Shown here: positions 44,790 through 55,661 of the stretch, in pieces | Position numbering within the stretch: position 1 is the stretch's first letter | Layout of the letters: every line of letters starts with the position of its first letter | Program-made: the position numbers and the translations under genes | Assembly (NCBI GenBank): GCA_030144725.1 | Contig: JASKMD010000019.1 | Coordinates: 7,862,760-7,926,759 of the forward strand | Direction: 5' to 3' | DNA: 64,000 nt | Source: Haematococcus lacustris | Lineage: Eukaryota > Chlorophyta > Chlorophyceae > Chlamydomonadales > Haematococcaceae | Notes under the pieces: model-generated | Told to the model about the DNA's origin: nothing | The model's input: only the letters and a program-made list of their open reading frames with translations | The model's database searches: none

Positions 44790-45420
44790 TCCATACAAGG
44801 GGCATAACGCGCACCACACCCCATGTGGCTGGATCACTGCCAGGCCTGCACTTGCTAGGCATGACCGTGATGCTTACATGTAAAGGGGGTATGTAGCAGG
44901 TGGCTACCACCTTTGCAGCATCAGCGCATCACCACGTGGTGGTTTTACCCATACAAGGGACTTGTGGCGCACCACACCCAAGCATATGGCTGGATGTCGT
45001 GAGCCTCCACTATAGGTACCATCCGTAGTCAGGCTAGCTGTGACACATTGGGTGTGGATCACTGTCAGGCCTGCACTTGCTGAGCATGGCCGTGATGCAT
45101 ACATGCAAGGGGGGTATGTAGCAGGTGGCTACCACGTTTGCATCATTAGCGCATCACCGCGTGGTGGTGTTGTCCATACAAGGGGCATGTGGCTCACCAC
45201 ACCCTAGCATGTGGCTGGATCTGGTGAGCCTCCACTATAGGTACCATCCGTAATCCAGCTAGCTATGACACATTGGGTGTGGATCACTGCCAGGCTTGCA
45301 CTTGCTAAGCATGACCGTAATGCATACATGCAAGGGGGTATGTAGCAGGTGGCTACCACGCATGCAGCCATCACCAAGTGGTGGTGTTGTCCATACAAGG
45401 GGCGTAGGTATTATGTATGA
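44790..45420 (+). repeat. 225-bp tandem repeat
   Basis: GGATCACTGCCAGGC-type starts at 44,831, 45,056 and 45,281, exactly 225 bases apart. Units share GTGGTGTTGTCCATACAAGG, AGCAGGTGGCTACCACC and GGTACCATCCGTA. Confidence 0.88.
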
Positions 45421-45539
45421 CAAGAATACACGGCTAATGACCACGACCGTTTTCTTCATTACATCTTGACCATTCACAGCTTACAAATCACGTTGTGTGG
45501 CATGGAACTGAACGGAAGCTCAGGATGCCTACTGCTGCT

Positions 45540-47558
45540 GTCCATGCACTGCTCATGCACAACAGCCTGCTGCTCTTGCTGCTGCTCATGCACCGCAACA
45601 CACCTACAACCTGCTGCTGCTGCTGCTCATGCACTGCACCACATGCACTGCAACACATCTAATGCAGCTTGCACTGCCACACACCTACAAAAGAATAAGA
45701 AGAAAACTACTCCGGTATTCACCGGCGTGTAATAAGGGAGGAGCTACCGCCTGGGGCGCGGCCTGCTCCCACCAGTGCCACACACCTACAGCCTGCTGTT
45801 GCTGCCCATACACTACTGCTGCACACCGTTTTCTTCGTTACATCTTGACCATTCACAGCTTACACGTTGTGTGGCATGGAACTGAACGGAAGCTTAGGAC
45901 AGCCTTTTGACAGCTCATGATCTGCAGCACACCTGCAGCCGGCTGCTACCTACACAGCCGCACACCTCCAGCTTTCTGCTGCTGCTGCTGCCCATACACT
46001 CCGCTGCTTCCCATGCACTGCTGCTCATGCATTACAGCCTGCTGCTGCAGCTGTTCATGCACTGCAGCACATGCACTGCTGCCTGCTGCTGCTGCTCATG
46101 CACTGCAGCACACCTGCAGCCTGTTGCTACCTGCAGCCTGCACTGTCACACACCTACAGGCAGGGCAGGGCAGAGCAGGGCAAGGAGGGGCAACGCAAGG
46201 CTAGGAGGGGGTGGGGCAGGGCTGGGATGGGGTGGGGGAAGGCTGGGAGGGGGTGGGGCAGGGCTGGGAGGGGGTGGGGCAGGGCTGGGCAGGGAGGGGA
46301 AGGGCACCGCAAGGCTGGGAGGGGGTGGGGCAGGGCTGGGAGGGGGTGGGGTGGGGCAGGCTGGGAGGAGGTGGGGTGGGGTAGGCTGGGAGGGGGTGGG
46401 GCAGGGCTGGGCTGGGTTGGGGCACGTACCCTGCTGCACCCTCTACCCTAAGCTGACAACCTGCTGTTGCACCTTCCCAATACACTCCCTATATCTGCTG
46501 CTCGCTGACCCAGAGGCTGCGTGCCGGTGGGTGCACCAGCAGCTGCTGCTAGTTAACCCAAAGGCTGCCTGCCGGTGGCTGCCCCTGCAGCTGCTGCCCA
46601 TGGTCCCAGGCGTTGCGTGCCTGTGGGTGCACCAGCAACTGCTGCTTGCTGATCCTGAGGCTGCGTGCCGGTGGGTGCACCAGCAATTGCTGCTTGCTGA
46701 CCCAGAGGCTGCGTGCCGGTGGGTGTGTCAACACCTCCTGCTTGCTGACCCAGAGGCTGTGTGCCGGTGGGTGCAGCAGCACCTGCTACTTGCTGACCCT
46801 TTGGACGAAGCTACGCATTCTTTCTTCAGCTCCTCCAGACGCTTCTCGCCAATGTTGCTCTTGCCAGCCATCGCCACCTACACATTCACAAGCAAGCTCA
46901 TGTTGTTGCTCTTGCCTCCCCAAACACTACTCCCTTGCCTCTGCTGGCGCTCATGTTGTCGCGTTTGTTGCTGCTCCTCCTGCTGTTCCCGTAGCTCCTC
47001 CTGTTCCTGCTCTGGCTGGTGCTCGTTTTACTTCTGCTTTGTAGCACGCTGCGTTGTGGTGTGCGCGCGTGGTGGAGACTGGTCACGACATTATCGGCCT
47101 GTCCTGGGAGCTGGAGTATTGAATCCGGGGCGCACTGGTGCAACGCGAACAACGGGCCTACCCTGAACACGGTCCTGAACACGGCCCCAGACAGCGTGCA
47201 AGCCATTCATAACCGCTGTAACCGCTGCGGCTAGGCTGCGATGCCATCGACTGATGTAGCTAAGCTTGCACCACAGTGCTTGCCTTACCTGTGGCTAATG
47301 TGGGTACAGGTTGCGAGCCGCGAAGCAGGCTGACCAGCCTTTTTGACACCTACAGCGACGCCTTCGACGCTGATGGCTTGCGCGATAGTTAGCTAGGCTA
47401 CACGGCGCAAGGGAAGCCGTTTGGAGGAGGCATCCCTCTCAGGTGCTGCTCAGATGTCACTGGGAAGGGATGTGTGTGACCGGGAGACTTAACTGCTCCG
47501 AAGGAGTTCCGGGCTCCGAAGGAGTCACCTATAGGAGCCAATGGGCCCTATCGGAGCC
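45540..47558 (-). repeat. Right arm of long internal inverted repeat in Harbinger
   Basis: Reverse match to 42,192-44,035. It contains about six 48-bp units (46,500-46,800) against two or three in the left arm, and a shorter 21-bp minisatellite (46,155-46,430). A 75-base segment (ACATCTTGACCATTCACAGC...) occurs twice, at about 45,449 and 45,830. Confidence 0.75.
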
Positions 47559-47641
47559 CTAACTGGCCCTAACTGTCGGAGCCAGGGTCGGAGCCAGGAG
47601 TGTGAACGACCCAAGTGACCCTGAGACCGAGTTGAGAGTGC

Positions 47642-48292
47642 GTGTGTCTCCTGATGCTCCCGTCAGTCCGATTGCTCAACCCATCGTCGCCCCGCCGCCC
47701 CGTGATTTCTCCGCAAATGGCCCTACATGTCACTCAGCGCCCAGCCACCAAGCAAGAGAAGACAGATAAAGCTGACACAATCCTGGCGGAAACCGTGGTC
47801 GACTACGCCAAACTGCACCAGATAAAGCTGAACAAAAACTACGGCGAGGCGAGGATCTGGGCCGACATCAGCCCCTTTCGCAAAAGAAATTGAGGGCTGA
47901 GAACCTGCTCAACGACGACGACGAAGGCCGGCAGTTTACAGACAAGCAGTGCAAGGTGTTGTGGCAGAAGCTCGTCGAGAGCTGGAGGAAAATCAACGAC
48001 TACTTCACCAACAAGCGGACAGGTAGCCCAACACCTATCATGACATAGTAGAAACACTAGCAGGCATCTACAACTGGCACAGGCGTCTGTCTGTCATTGT
48101 GATAGTGACTCTGCATCCACATCTATCTGTACATTTGTCCTTGTTATTGTGACTACTTGTGGCATTTGGTGTGGTAATGCAGGAGGCGGTCCGCCCTTCT
48201 TTGAGCTACCTGATGATGAGCGCAAGCAGATGGCCAACCTTACTGATGTCTCCGCCTTCTTGGACCATAGCTGCTCAACAAGACAGGAACCA
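47642..48292 (+). pseudogene. Harbinger-associated Myb/SANT-like protein, frameshifted
   Basis: Frame 1 (47,642-47,893) ends with ILAETVVDYAKLHQIKLNKN and GEARIWADIS. Another frame from about 47,885 reads AENLLNDDDEGRQFTDKQC, then KVLWQKLVESWRKINDYF and a GTAGCC donor (about 48,022). After an intron, 48,180 reads GGPPFFELPDDERKQMANL. A helical, Trp-spaced DNA-binding segment followed by an acidic or hydrophobic exon is typical of the second Harbinger protein, which brings the transposase to its DNA ends. The break near 47,870-47,890 is a frameshift or missed intron. Confidence 0.5.
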
Positions 48293-48300
48293 CTCTGATG

Positions 48301-49175
48301 TCATTGGACGCCAAAGGCAAAGCCCACCACAGCCTCTCTGATGTCCATGCCTTCTTGCACCGCAGCTTGGGCTGCTCGCCGGGGTGCATGAAGACGGATG
48401 GGGTAGTGAGCTTGGGCAGCAATGATCCCCCTGACATAATGTGGCACACCACGAGGATCCACAGCAGGTGCCCCCCTGATGATGCAGACGTTATGCAGCA
48501 AGAAGCAGGCCATGATGATATATGGAGTTATGGTGACATCAGTGCGAACCCCATGGTGCAAGCAACGGAATCTGGACTTGACCTGCCCAAAAGCTCGCTC
48601 AATCACATTTCGTGTGGAGCCATGCTTGAGGTTGTATGAGAGGTAGGCTGCGTTGCCTTGTGTCTCATTGGGCTTGAAAGCCGGCAAGATGTAGCGGCGA
48701 GAAGGATAAGCAGAATCTGCACATATGAGGTACGGCACAGTGGTGCCCCCCAAGAGCCGTGCACCACGCTCAAATGCTTGAACCACATTGCTGCCCTATC
48801 CATCAGCTGCCGCCCCAGGCCCGAGCGCAGTAGAAATCATGGCACCTCCCAGGAAGCCCTGCCAACACATCACGGAACACACCCCGGTGATCTGTACAAC
48901 TGTCCACTGGCACAGGCGTAGACCTATTGCAACAGCAACCAGGGCAGCGCGTATGAGGTGTGAGTTTAGGAGTGCACCCTTGGTGCACCATTGGGCAAGG
49001 TGTGCCTGTGGCACTTGCTGGCACTTGTAGACAGTGTCTTGCTGGGCATTGTTGGCATGGCTCACTTGGAAACATGAAAGTACTTCTGGTACAAGTCGTC
49101 ACTACAGTTCCTCACGAGGCGGTAGTACGCCTTGTAGTTCCGCGGGCGCTTCCAGTATGCTGAGGTCCTGATGTA
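48301..49175 (-). pseudogene. PIF/Harbinger DDE transposase, frameshifted
   Basis: On minus: SAYWKRPRNYKAYYRLVRNC (about 49,170), then CTDHRGVFRDVLAGLPGRCHD and CARAWGGS (about 48,900-48,800). In a shifted frame, FERGARLLGGTTVPYLICAD, SAYPSRRYILPAF, and RNVIERAFGQVKSRFRCL (48,786-48,560), continuing to 48,301. D in the DHRG strand, D in CADSAYP and E in IERAFG supply the DDE triad of DDE_Tnp_4. The frame is interrupted near 48,800 by a TGA/TAG. It is convergent with the Myb-like gene; 3' ends almost touch at 48,292/48,301. Confidence 0.7.
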
Positions 49176-49594
49176 TCTGCATGTATCTGGGTCGAGCACA
49201 GCAGCGACAGGTCAGCAGCTGCACTAGCACCAGGCGTAGCAGCGACAGCGGATGAAATGCAATGAACCCACCGCCGGCCACCCTGTCTACTTAGCGCTGC
49301 AGCAGCTGCACACACGATGACACCACGGAAGAAGAGAGTTCGCCGCTGCCTGCTGCCGCTGCTGGAGCTAGAGCTGGAGCTAGAGCTAGAGTCCATTTTG
49401 TACGCCCCAGCAGCGGCAGCAGCAGCGTGACGATGGGAAGGCGCACACGCGGCGGTCACGGGTCGCCCAAAAGTGTCAAAAAGTGTCGCTCCTCTCCTCG
49501 CATTGGAAACGGCAAAACGACATTCGCCCATGCAGGGGCAGCTCCGCTCCATGAGCCTCCATGAGCTCCGCTCCGATCAATTGGAAACGGGGGG

Positions 49595-49851
49595 TATGAA
49601 AATTGCCGAGGTTGGGCAGCAGCTTAGCGACCGCCAACCGCACTACGTGCTACGTCGAAGTGCGCTTCAGATTCGGGGCCACCAAGGAGGCGCTGAGGCG
49701 CAGTAGCTTGCGCACACACTTTTTTAAGTTACTTGTAATTACTTTGATTATCTACGAGGACCATTATTGAATCGAATTAGTCGTTGATGGTCGTTAGCCA
49801 CCAGCGCGCATTAGCACCATTAGCGCATTAGCACGGCCAGCAGCCTGTACA
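49595..49851. other. Spacer right of Harbinger element
   Basis: Starts with the TAT target copy. It holds GCATTAGCACCATTAGCGC short repeats; no gene is recognised. Confidence 0.4.
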
Positions 49852-50232
49852 ATGGCGAGCCCCCTCACCACTGCGGGTGTCCTCGCCATAATAGAGCATA
49901 TGCTGCGACTGCCGACTGCCGAAATACTGCCATGTGCGCGGCGCCTAAGCCCAACCCAGTTCGCTCAGGTCTGGTCAGTTCTCACCACCACGTTAAATCG
50001 CGCTATGGCTGCTGCCCACCACTCCGTGCCCCACTTCGCGGAATTGGTAAAAATTCTATCTCCGTTGCGTACGCTGGAAGCCGTCCCAGCCGCAACATTG
50101 ACAACCGCGCCAGTGTCAATGACGCCAGCCGCAGCAGCAACACCAAGCGAAACCAACCACCACCTGCCAGGCCCACAACCCGACGCACCAACATCAGGTC
50201 TTGCAAGAGCATGCCCGGACCAAGACTTTTGA
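49852..50232 (+). CDS. Hypothetical 126-residue protein
   Basis: Continuous frame MASPLTTAGVLAIIEHMLRL, with amphipathic helices (SPTQFAQVWSVLTTTLNRAM; FAELVKILSPL) and an Ala/Thr/Pro-rich tail. It is intron-free, and I recognise no family. It could equally be a chance frame in GC-rich DNA. Helix spacing and an ATG in a reasonable context are the only support. Confidence 0.22.
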   Translation: MASPLTTAGVLAIIEHMLRLPTAEILPCARRLSPTQFAQVWSVLTTTLNRAMAAAHHSVPHFAELVKILSPLRTLEAVPAATLTTAPVSMTPAAAATPSETNHHLPGPQPDAPTSGLARACPDQDF

Positions 50233-50713
50233 TGCCCTAGCCTTGTGACTAGCTTTGCCTCATTGGGACCAGCCTTGCGTTTGCGCGCATTGTGCTTGCC
50301 AGCGTAAAGTGCTTAATTAATGATCATAACAGCCATTTTTTACAACAAGTCACGAAACCATCCTGAGGAGTTAAAGGTGATGGACTGCCATGAGCACGTC
50401 TGAACTCCTCTTCCCCCCAGAACGGTTTCATCGAATATTTGTAGAAGCAGCCCATACGGGGCAGTCGCCTACACAAAGCACCAGTGTTACCAAATACGAT
50501 TGCCCGCACAATGCGATCTAGCGTATTTCCGACAGTACGGTACGGTTGGATACGTGTTCGTCGAATTCCGAGAGGTCACCGGTTCAAACCCTTCCGTAAA
50601 CAGCCTTTTTTTCGCCTGCTGCTGGTAGCCACCCAACGCGAACGCAAACATCCTCCATAGCTTGAGGCATCACAATGCAGGATCACACACAAGGAAGGCC
50701 CAATGCTCAAATG
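50233..50713. other. Intergenic
   Basis: No gene. CCGGTTCAAACCC at 50,580-50,592 looks like a tRNA T-arm core, but no cloverleaf fits. Confidence 0.4.
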
Positions 50714-52356
50714 TCAAGGGATCACAGGGTTGATCAAGTGGTGGGTTAGGTGGTTCAAGTGTTGAAGGCCAAGGCAAACAAGCGCATGGTTAGGTGCTGA
50801 AGGTGGTTCATGTGCTGAAGGCCAAGGCCTGAGCCTCAGCCTCCAGGGCTGCCACACGGCAGTCTCCTTAGCCATATCTGCTTCCACTGCGACCTCAAGG
50901 GCATCTTCATTGACGGCTTGCAACCGCTGAAGTAGCTCCCCCTCCTCCTCCCCCTCTTCCTCTCCCTCCTCCTCCCCCTCCCCGTCCCCTTGCTCAAGCT
51001 GCCACTCCCACGCCTTGCTCGCTGCACCCTTGTTAGCACGCTTCAACAGCCGGGAATTGCAGCAACCAGGTGGCAGAGTGCCTGCCCGCTTGGCCCAAGA
51101 CCAGGTTCTTGATCTTCTCAGCTGCCTCCCTGGTTGGACGGTCTGCAGCGGCTTGCCACCTTGCCCACCGCGGGTCACACACCATGGCCTGCAGCGCCGG
51201 GTATGTGTCAAGCACCCGTTGGCACATGGTGAGCACAGAGCAAAACCTCGTCTCTCCGGGGTGGAGCAGCTGCAGTGGCTTGTAGGCTGTGACGGTGTCG
51301 CTAGGGGCCACTGCCTTGGATGCAGCTGCCTGGGCCACGGCCTCCGCAATGGCTGCCCTCCTTGCTGATGCTCCAGGTTGGGCACCAGCTTGCTGCCTGC
51401 TAGCTCCCCCACTGGGCAGCTGTCCAAGACCGGTGGCCAGTTGTCCACGACCAGCCATGGCACCACCTGCCTGCGGGCTGCCACCTCCAACGTGCAGCGG
51501 CTGTGCATGGCTTGGCAGCTGGACTCTTGCAGCCATCTCCATGGAAATGGTACGGAAGAGCCAGGTAACGGCATGGCTTAGCAACTGGCTGTTATAGCTG
51601 TGCATGACTGTCATAGCTGTGCATGGTGCTGTCATAGCTGGCATAGCTGTCATAGCTGTGCATGGCTTGGCAGCTGCCATATGGAGCCATCACCTTGGGG
51701 ACAAGCACCGTTCGCATGTGTTCGCAACTAGGGGGTGTGTAGGTACCAGGGTACACAGCCACCAGCCTGCAGAACTGAGTAAGGCCGTCACCTCTGAGGA
51801 TGTGAAGAGGCACACCCCATTCCCGGGTCATGAGGTCAGTTAGCTGCAAACACATGCACACATGCACACGTTAATATGTGCTTGTCATGTGAAAGAGATG
51901 CTGGTGGTGGTGGTGGTGATCATACTGATAATGAAGCTGATGCTGATGATGTGCACGGTGGTGTCCAAGTAGCAAGTAGCTTGATGACGTGCAACAGTGC
52001 AAGTACAAGTGCAAGTACAAGTGCAAGTGGCAAGTGCAAGTCACGCCACCCACCGTGTCATCAATCATCTCCTTGGTCACCACCTCTTGCGACGCGTTGC
52101 GTAAAGCACGCTGGCGCATTGGGGAGGGCTGCATGTCATCTTCGCCGCGACGCTTGTGGGTAGACGATGCGGTTGAGGCTGCAGCTGCGCTGTGCTGCCG
52201 CACTAGCTGGACCATCTCTGGGTCGGGGGCAGGACATTTCTTGACATCAGTTGTAGAGCCGCTGATGTGCTGTGCGACGCGCGTTACGCTCGTTATGCTG
52301 GCTTTCCAGGCAGCGCTTGCAAGTGACTTGATATGCCGACTTGCTAGGTGACTCCT
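50714..52356 (-). pseudogene. Decayed hAT-like (DUF659-type) transposase
   Basis: On minus: a possible BED-type zinc finger, VTCKRCLESQHNERNARRTA (about 52,340-52,250). An N-terminal exon MVQLVRQHSAAAAS to EMIDDTVGG (52,215 to about 52,045). Then LTDLMTREWGVPLHILRGDG and YTPPSCEHMRTVLVPKV (51,843-51,690), the N-terminal block of DUF659. Then LHPGETRFCSVLTMCQRVLD and MVCDPRWARWQAAADRP (about 51,270-51,110), matching the hAT TRF...LQRLL...W block, then an acidic tail. Frames are interrupted and a short repeated CATAGCTGTGCATG stretch (51,590-51,665) disrupts the middle. The hAT dimerisation region is not seen. Confidence 0.45.
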
Positions 52357-52737
52357 CTCTATGTACCGTTTCCCATACTGTTGCGTGATAGGCGCTGAGG
52401 CGTCGCATCACGCAGCGCGCAACTAGCTCATTGAGCCCGACAGGTCGTATCGTATCGTCATGCGCATGTACGCTCTTTTTCAGCCAAAAAGTCAGAATCC
52501 GAGAATACGAGGAATACGGCCGTATTTTGGCCGTATTTGGTAACACTGCAAAGCACACATTGCGTTAACGACAAAGACAGCAAGCATGTACATGCTAGAC
52601 AAACTTGATGAAGTTTGAGCCCTCCCGGTGCAGTTGTTTATAGCACCGGAATGTGAGGGCGTGATTGCCAGCGGCCTGTCCGCGGAGTGTACGAGTGTGA
52701 CTGCCGTATTTATGGTAGACACCTGGTAGGAGACGGC

Positions 52738-52867
52738 ACCCTGATCTGGTGTCGTCGTCTGCCCGTGCACTTCCAACAGGTAGGCGCATGCTATGCGCTA
52801 ACCTGTTGTGGCAGATCTATGTAAACCCTGATCTGGTGTCGTCGTCTGCCCGTGCACTTCCAACAGG
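52738..52867 (+). repeat. 87-bp-spaced direct repeat with hairpin at copia 5' end
   Basis: CCCTGATCTGGTGTCGTCGT and the following bases to CCAACAGG occur twice (ending 52,780 and 52,867). Between them CAACAGGTAGGCGCAT (52,774) pairs with ATGCGCTAACCTGTTG as 16-base arms with two mismatches. Confidence 0.75.
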
Positions 52868-53636
52868 TTATGGGCCCACGCCCAGACGTGTACAAACGAC
52901 GCCAGTGAGTTGCCGCACCAGCTCAGGATGCCACATACCTGATCTCGATGATACCACTTGGCGCGACTGGAGTATGCGCGTGGAAGGTTTCCTCGTTGAG
53001 AGCTCTCTTTGGGACCTCGTCGAGACCGGCGTCACCGCTCTCCCTCCTGCGCCAGGATCGTCAGCCAGCGCAGAAGCACGCGCTGCTTATGTAGCAGCTC
53101 AGTCCAGTCACCGTGCTGAACTCGCGTCTGACGCCAAAGCCAAGGCACTGATCAAGCGCTATACGTCCAGACCCTATCTACAGCTCGTCCATGACGCAGC
53201 CTCTGCCAAAGAGGCTTGGGCCAGCCTTGAAAGCGAGTTCACTCAGATCTCCGTGGCCAGACAGACGCAGCTGCAGCAGCGACTCAGCTTGATGCGTATG
53301 CAGCCTGATGAGACAGTCGCCAATTTTTTCAGCCGCATCTATCAACTCAAGTCAGATCTCGAGGCGTGCAGCTGCAGCATCTCAGAATCCAACATCGTTC
53401 TCACAGTCATCGCCAATCTCACCTCGGACTACAAACCCTCAGCTCAGCAACTGCGGTATGAGCAGACCGGCCCCACAGGGCTGACACTCAGCCGTGTGAA
53501 GCGCGTTATGCAATTTCGCGAAGCTGATCTGCTGCTGGAACAGCAGCAGGAGCATGCCTCGTCTCCCTCATCCCTCTTTGCCTTCTCCTCCTCATCCTCA
53601 CGGGGACCGGGTAGCTCAGGCGGGGGGGGGGGGTAG
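52749..53636 (+). CDS. gag: Copia Gag
   Basis: Open frame of 295 codons. The Gag homology begins downstream of the primer site at IPDLDDTTWRDWSMRVEGF, then LWDLVETGV, AWASLESEFTQIS, LMRMQPDETVANFFSRIYQL and LTSDYKPSAQQLRYEQ. This is the UBN2/copia Gag capsid fold region. The true start is unclear: the ATG at 52,749 lies upstream of the primer site, the first in-frame ATG after it (52,974) is already inside the homology, and ATG 52,869 is out of frame. The frame stops right after a 12-G tract (53,622-53,633). Confidence 0.75.
   Translation: MSSSARALPTGRRMLCANLLWQIYVNPDLVSSSARALPTGYGPTPRRVQTTPVSCRTSSGCHIPDLDDTTWRDWSMRVEGFLVESSLWDLVETGVTALPPAPGSSASAEARAAYVAAQSSHRAELASDAKAKALIKRYTSRPYLQLVHDAASAKEAWASLESEFTQISVARQTQLQQRLSLMRMQPDETVANFFSRIYQLKSDLEACSCSISESNIVLTVIANLTSDYKPSAQQLRYEQTGPTGLTLSRVKRVMQFREADLLLEQQQEHASSPSSLFAFSSSSSRGPGSSGGGGG
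52866..52878 (+). promoter_or_regulatory. Primer binding site, half initiator-Met-tRNA type
   Basis: GGTTATGGGCCCA is complementary to the anticodon arm of initiator Met tRNA, the primer used by Drosophila copia, rather than to the tRNA 3' end. The preceding CA at 52,864-52,865 would end the 5' LTR. Confidence 0.6.
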
Positions 53637-55620
53637 GGGTAGGGGCAGAAGCCTGGGACCCAGGCAGATCTCTCCGACCAGATCCAGTGAGCATGGTAGC
53701 AGCAGCAGCAGGCAGAATCAGCATGCAGATGCTCTGTGCTACTACTGCAACAAGACAGGGCACATCATGGCTGAATGCTTCACTTTTGACAAGCACATTC
53801 GTCAGCGTCTGGCAGGACAGCGAGTCAGCTCTGTCAGAAGTCCCAGCCCAGGCCAAAGATCCAGCCCAGGCAGGGGCACCAGCCCAGCCAGAGGAGCCAG
53901 CCCAGCCAGGGGGGGCAGCCCGCGCAGGACTAGCGTCCCAGCTAGAGGTCGTGCTCAGACCCCAGGCAGGCCAGCCGCAGTTGATCCCTCTGACACATAT
54001 GACCTGTTCACAGCTAACGCAGATGATGATTACCTGATGCCTCTGCAGACCTACAACACAGATCTGTACGAGCCCTTTTACATTGACTCAGGAGCATCAC
54101 AGCATATGATCACAGACAGAGAGCACTTCAGCAGCTATACAGCCTTCAGGCCAGACGAGCACAAGGCAGTCAGACTGGCAGCTGATGGGCATGTCATCTA
54201 TGCTGTAGGTCAGGGCACTGTTTGGCTGAACACTCAGCGTGGCCCATGGCAGCTCAGCAAAGCACTGCATGTCCCAGCCAGCAGGCACAGCTTCATTTCT
54301 GTTTCAGCTGCCACAGATGATGGGGCCAGCTTCACATTTACAGACGACCAGTGCATCATTAGAGACACTAGACTCAAAGTCAAGGCACGCAAGATCAGAA
54401 GCAGCTACATCCTAGCTGCAGTACCTCTGCCAGCTGATCCCTATGATATGCACCAGCCGCATCTGCACAGCTACTCAGCGGCAACTACCTGCGGCAGCTA
54501 CTCAACAGCAGCTACTCAGACTGATGCTCCAGTGCCTGGTGTATCGAATGCAGCTATGCCTGAAGCTGCTCACCCAGCTCCTACGGAGTTCAGCACCACT
54601 TCTGCTCAGGTGTGGCACCAGCGCTTGTGTCATGCTTCCTACTCCTCCTTAGCTCTAATGCAAGAAAGAGGCATGGTGACAGGGGTTGTTGTTACAGCCA
54701 GTCAATTCAGAGCAGCAGCTAAGTGCCCTGGACCTGTCTGCATAGGCTGCATCAAGGGCAAGCATCATAGGAATGTAGCATTTGCCCAGCCCTCTTCCAA
54801 TGCTGCACCTGTCACTGCTCCTCTAGGGCTCGTGCATATGGATGTGTGTGGTCCAATCAGCCCACCAGCCAGGGACGGCAGCCTCTACTTAGCCACTTTT
54901 CTTGATGACTTCACCAGGCTATCTGTAGTCATGCCTATACGCAGCAAGGCTCAGGTGCCTAGCATCGTCAAACAGGTCATTGAGCAGCTAGAAACCCAGT
55001 CAGGCCAGCGCTGCAAAGCGATCAGGACAGACAATGGGACTGAATATGTCAACAAGCAGATGCAGCAGTATTGCAGCGACAAAGGCATCATCCACCAGCA
55101 CTCAGCGCCATACAGCCCTAAACAGAATGGGGCAGCTGAGAGGTTAAACAGGACCATCATGGAAAAGTCCAGGAGCATCCTGCATGCAGGTCGTATGGGT
55201 CTACACCACTGGGCAGATGCAGCTAAGCTGTCCAACTATGTCAGATGTGTTCTACCAGTCTCAGATCAGCCACTTACTCCGTGGGAGTCCTTCTTTGGTG
55301 TTAAGCCAGATCTGTCAGGACTAAGGGTATTTGGCTCAGCTGTCTGGGTTCACGTACCAGCTCATAAACGCAGCAAACTAGAAGCTAAGGCAGTCTGGGG
55401 TGTGTTTGTAGGCTATCAGCTCGGTTCCAAGTCGTACAGGGTTCTAGTTAATGGCAAAGAGTATCACAGCAAGGATGTAGTCTTTGATGAGCAGCTGATT
55501 CAGCATATGCCAACAGGCCCAGCAACCCAGCTGCAGTTCCCTGGTGCTCCCAAGGCCCCTACCCTCCCAGCCCACCTAGGTCTCCTTGTCCCTCCAGTCC
55601 CTCCTGGGGGGGACACAAGT

Positions 55621-55661
<41 letters not shown>

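Larger units (their letters stand above)
42017..49594. mobile_element. PIF/Harbinger DNA transposon, 7.6 kb, with both ends
   Basis: Left end CCCCCCGTTTCCAATTG (42,017) and right end CAATTGGAAACGGGGGG (to 49,594) are perfect inverted repeats of 17 bases. Homology continues (TCGGAG) after one inserted base. Both are flanked by TAT, a 3-bp target duplication as expected for this superfamily. Inside are a Myb-like gene on + and a DDE transposase on minus, convergent, plus a long internal inverted repeat. Both genes look frameshifted, so this copy is probably not autonomous. Confidence 0.75.

Noticed and set aside
45907..47166. 419-codon frame across the right Harbinger arm
   Set aside because: It crosses CAG blocks, a minisatellite and 48-bp repeats, and the left arm does not keep it intact. 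The reverse strand is equally open. I treat it as repeat DNA.
50520..50610. Second tRNA-like T-arm (GGTTCAAACCC)
   Set aside because: No cloverleaf or acceptor pairing.
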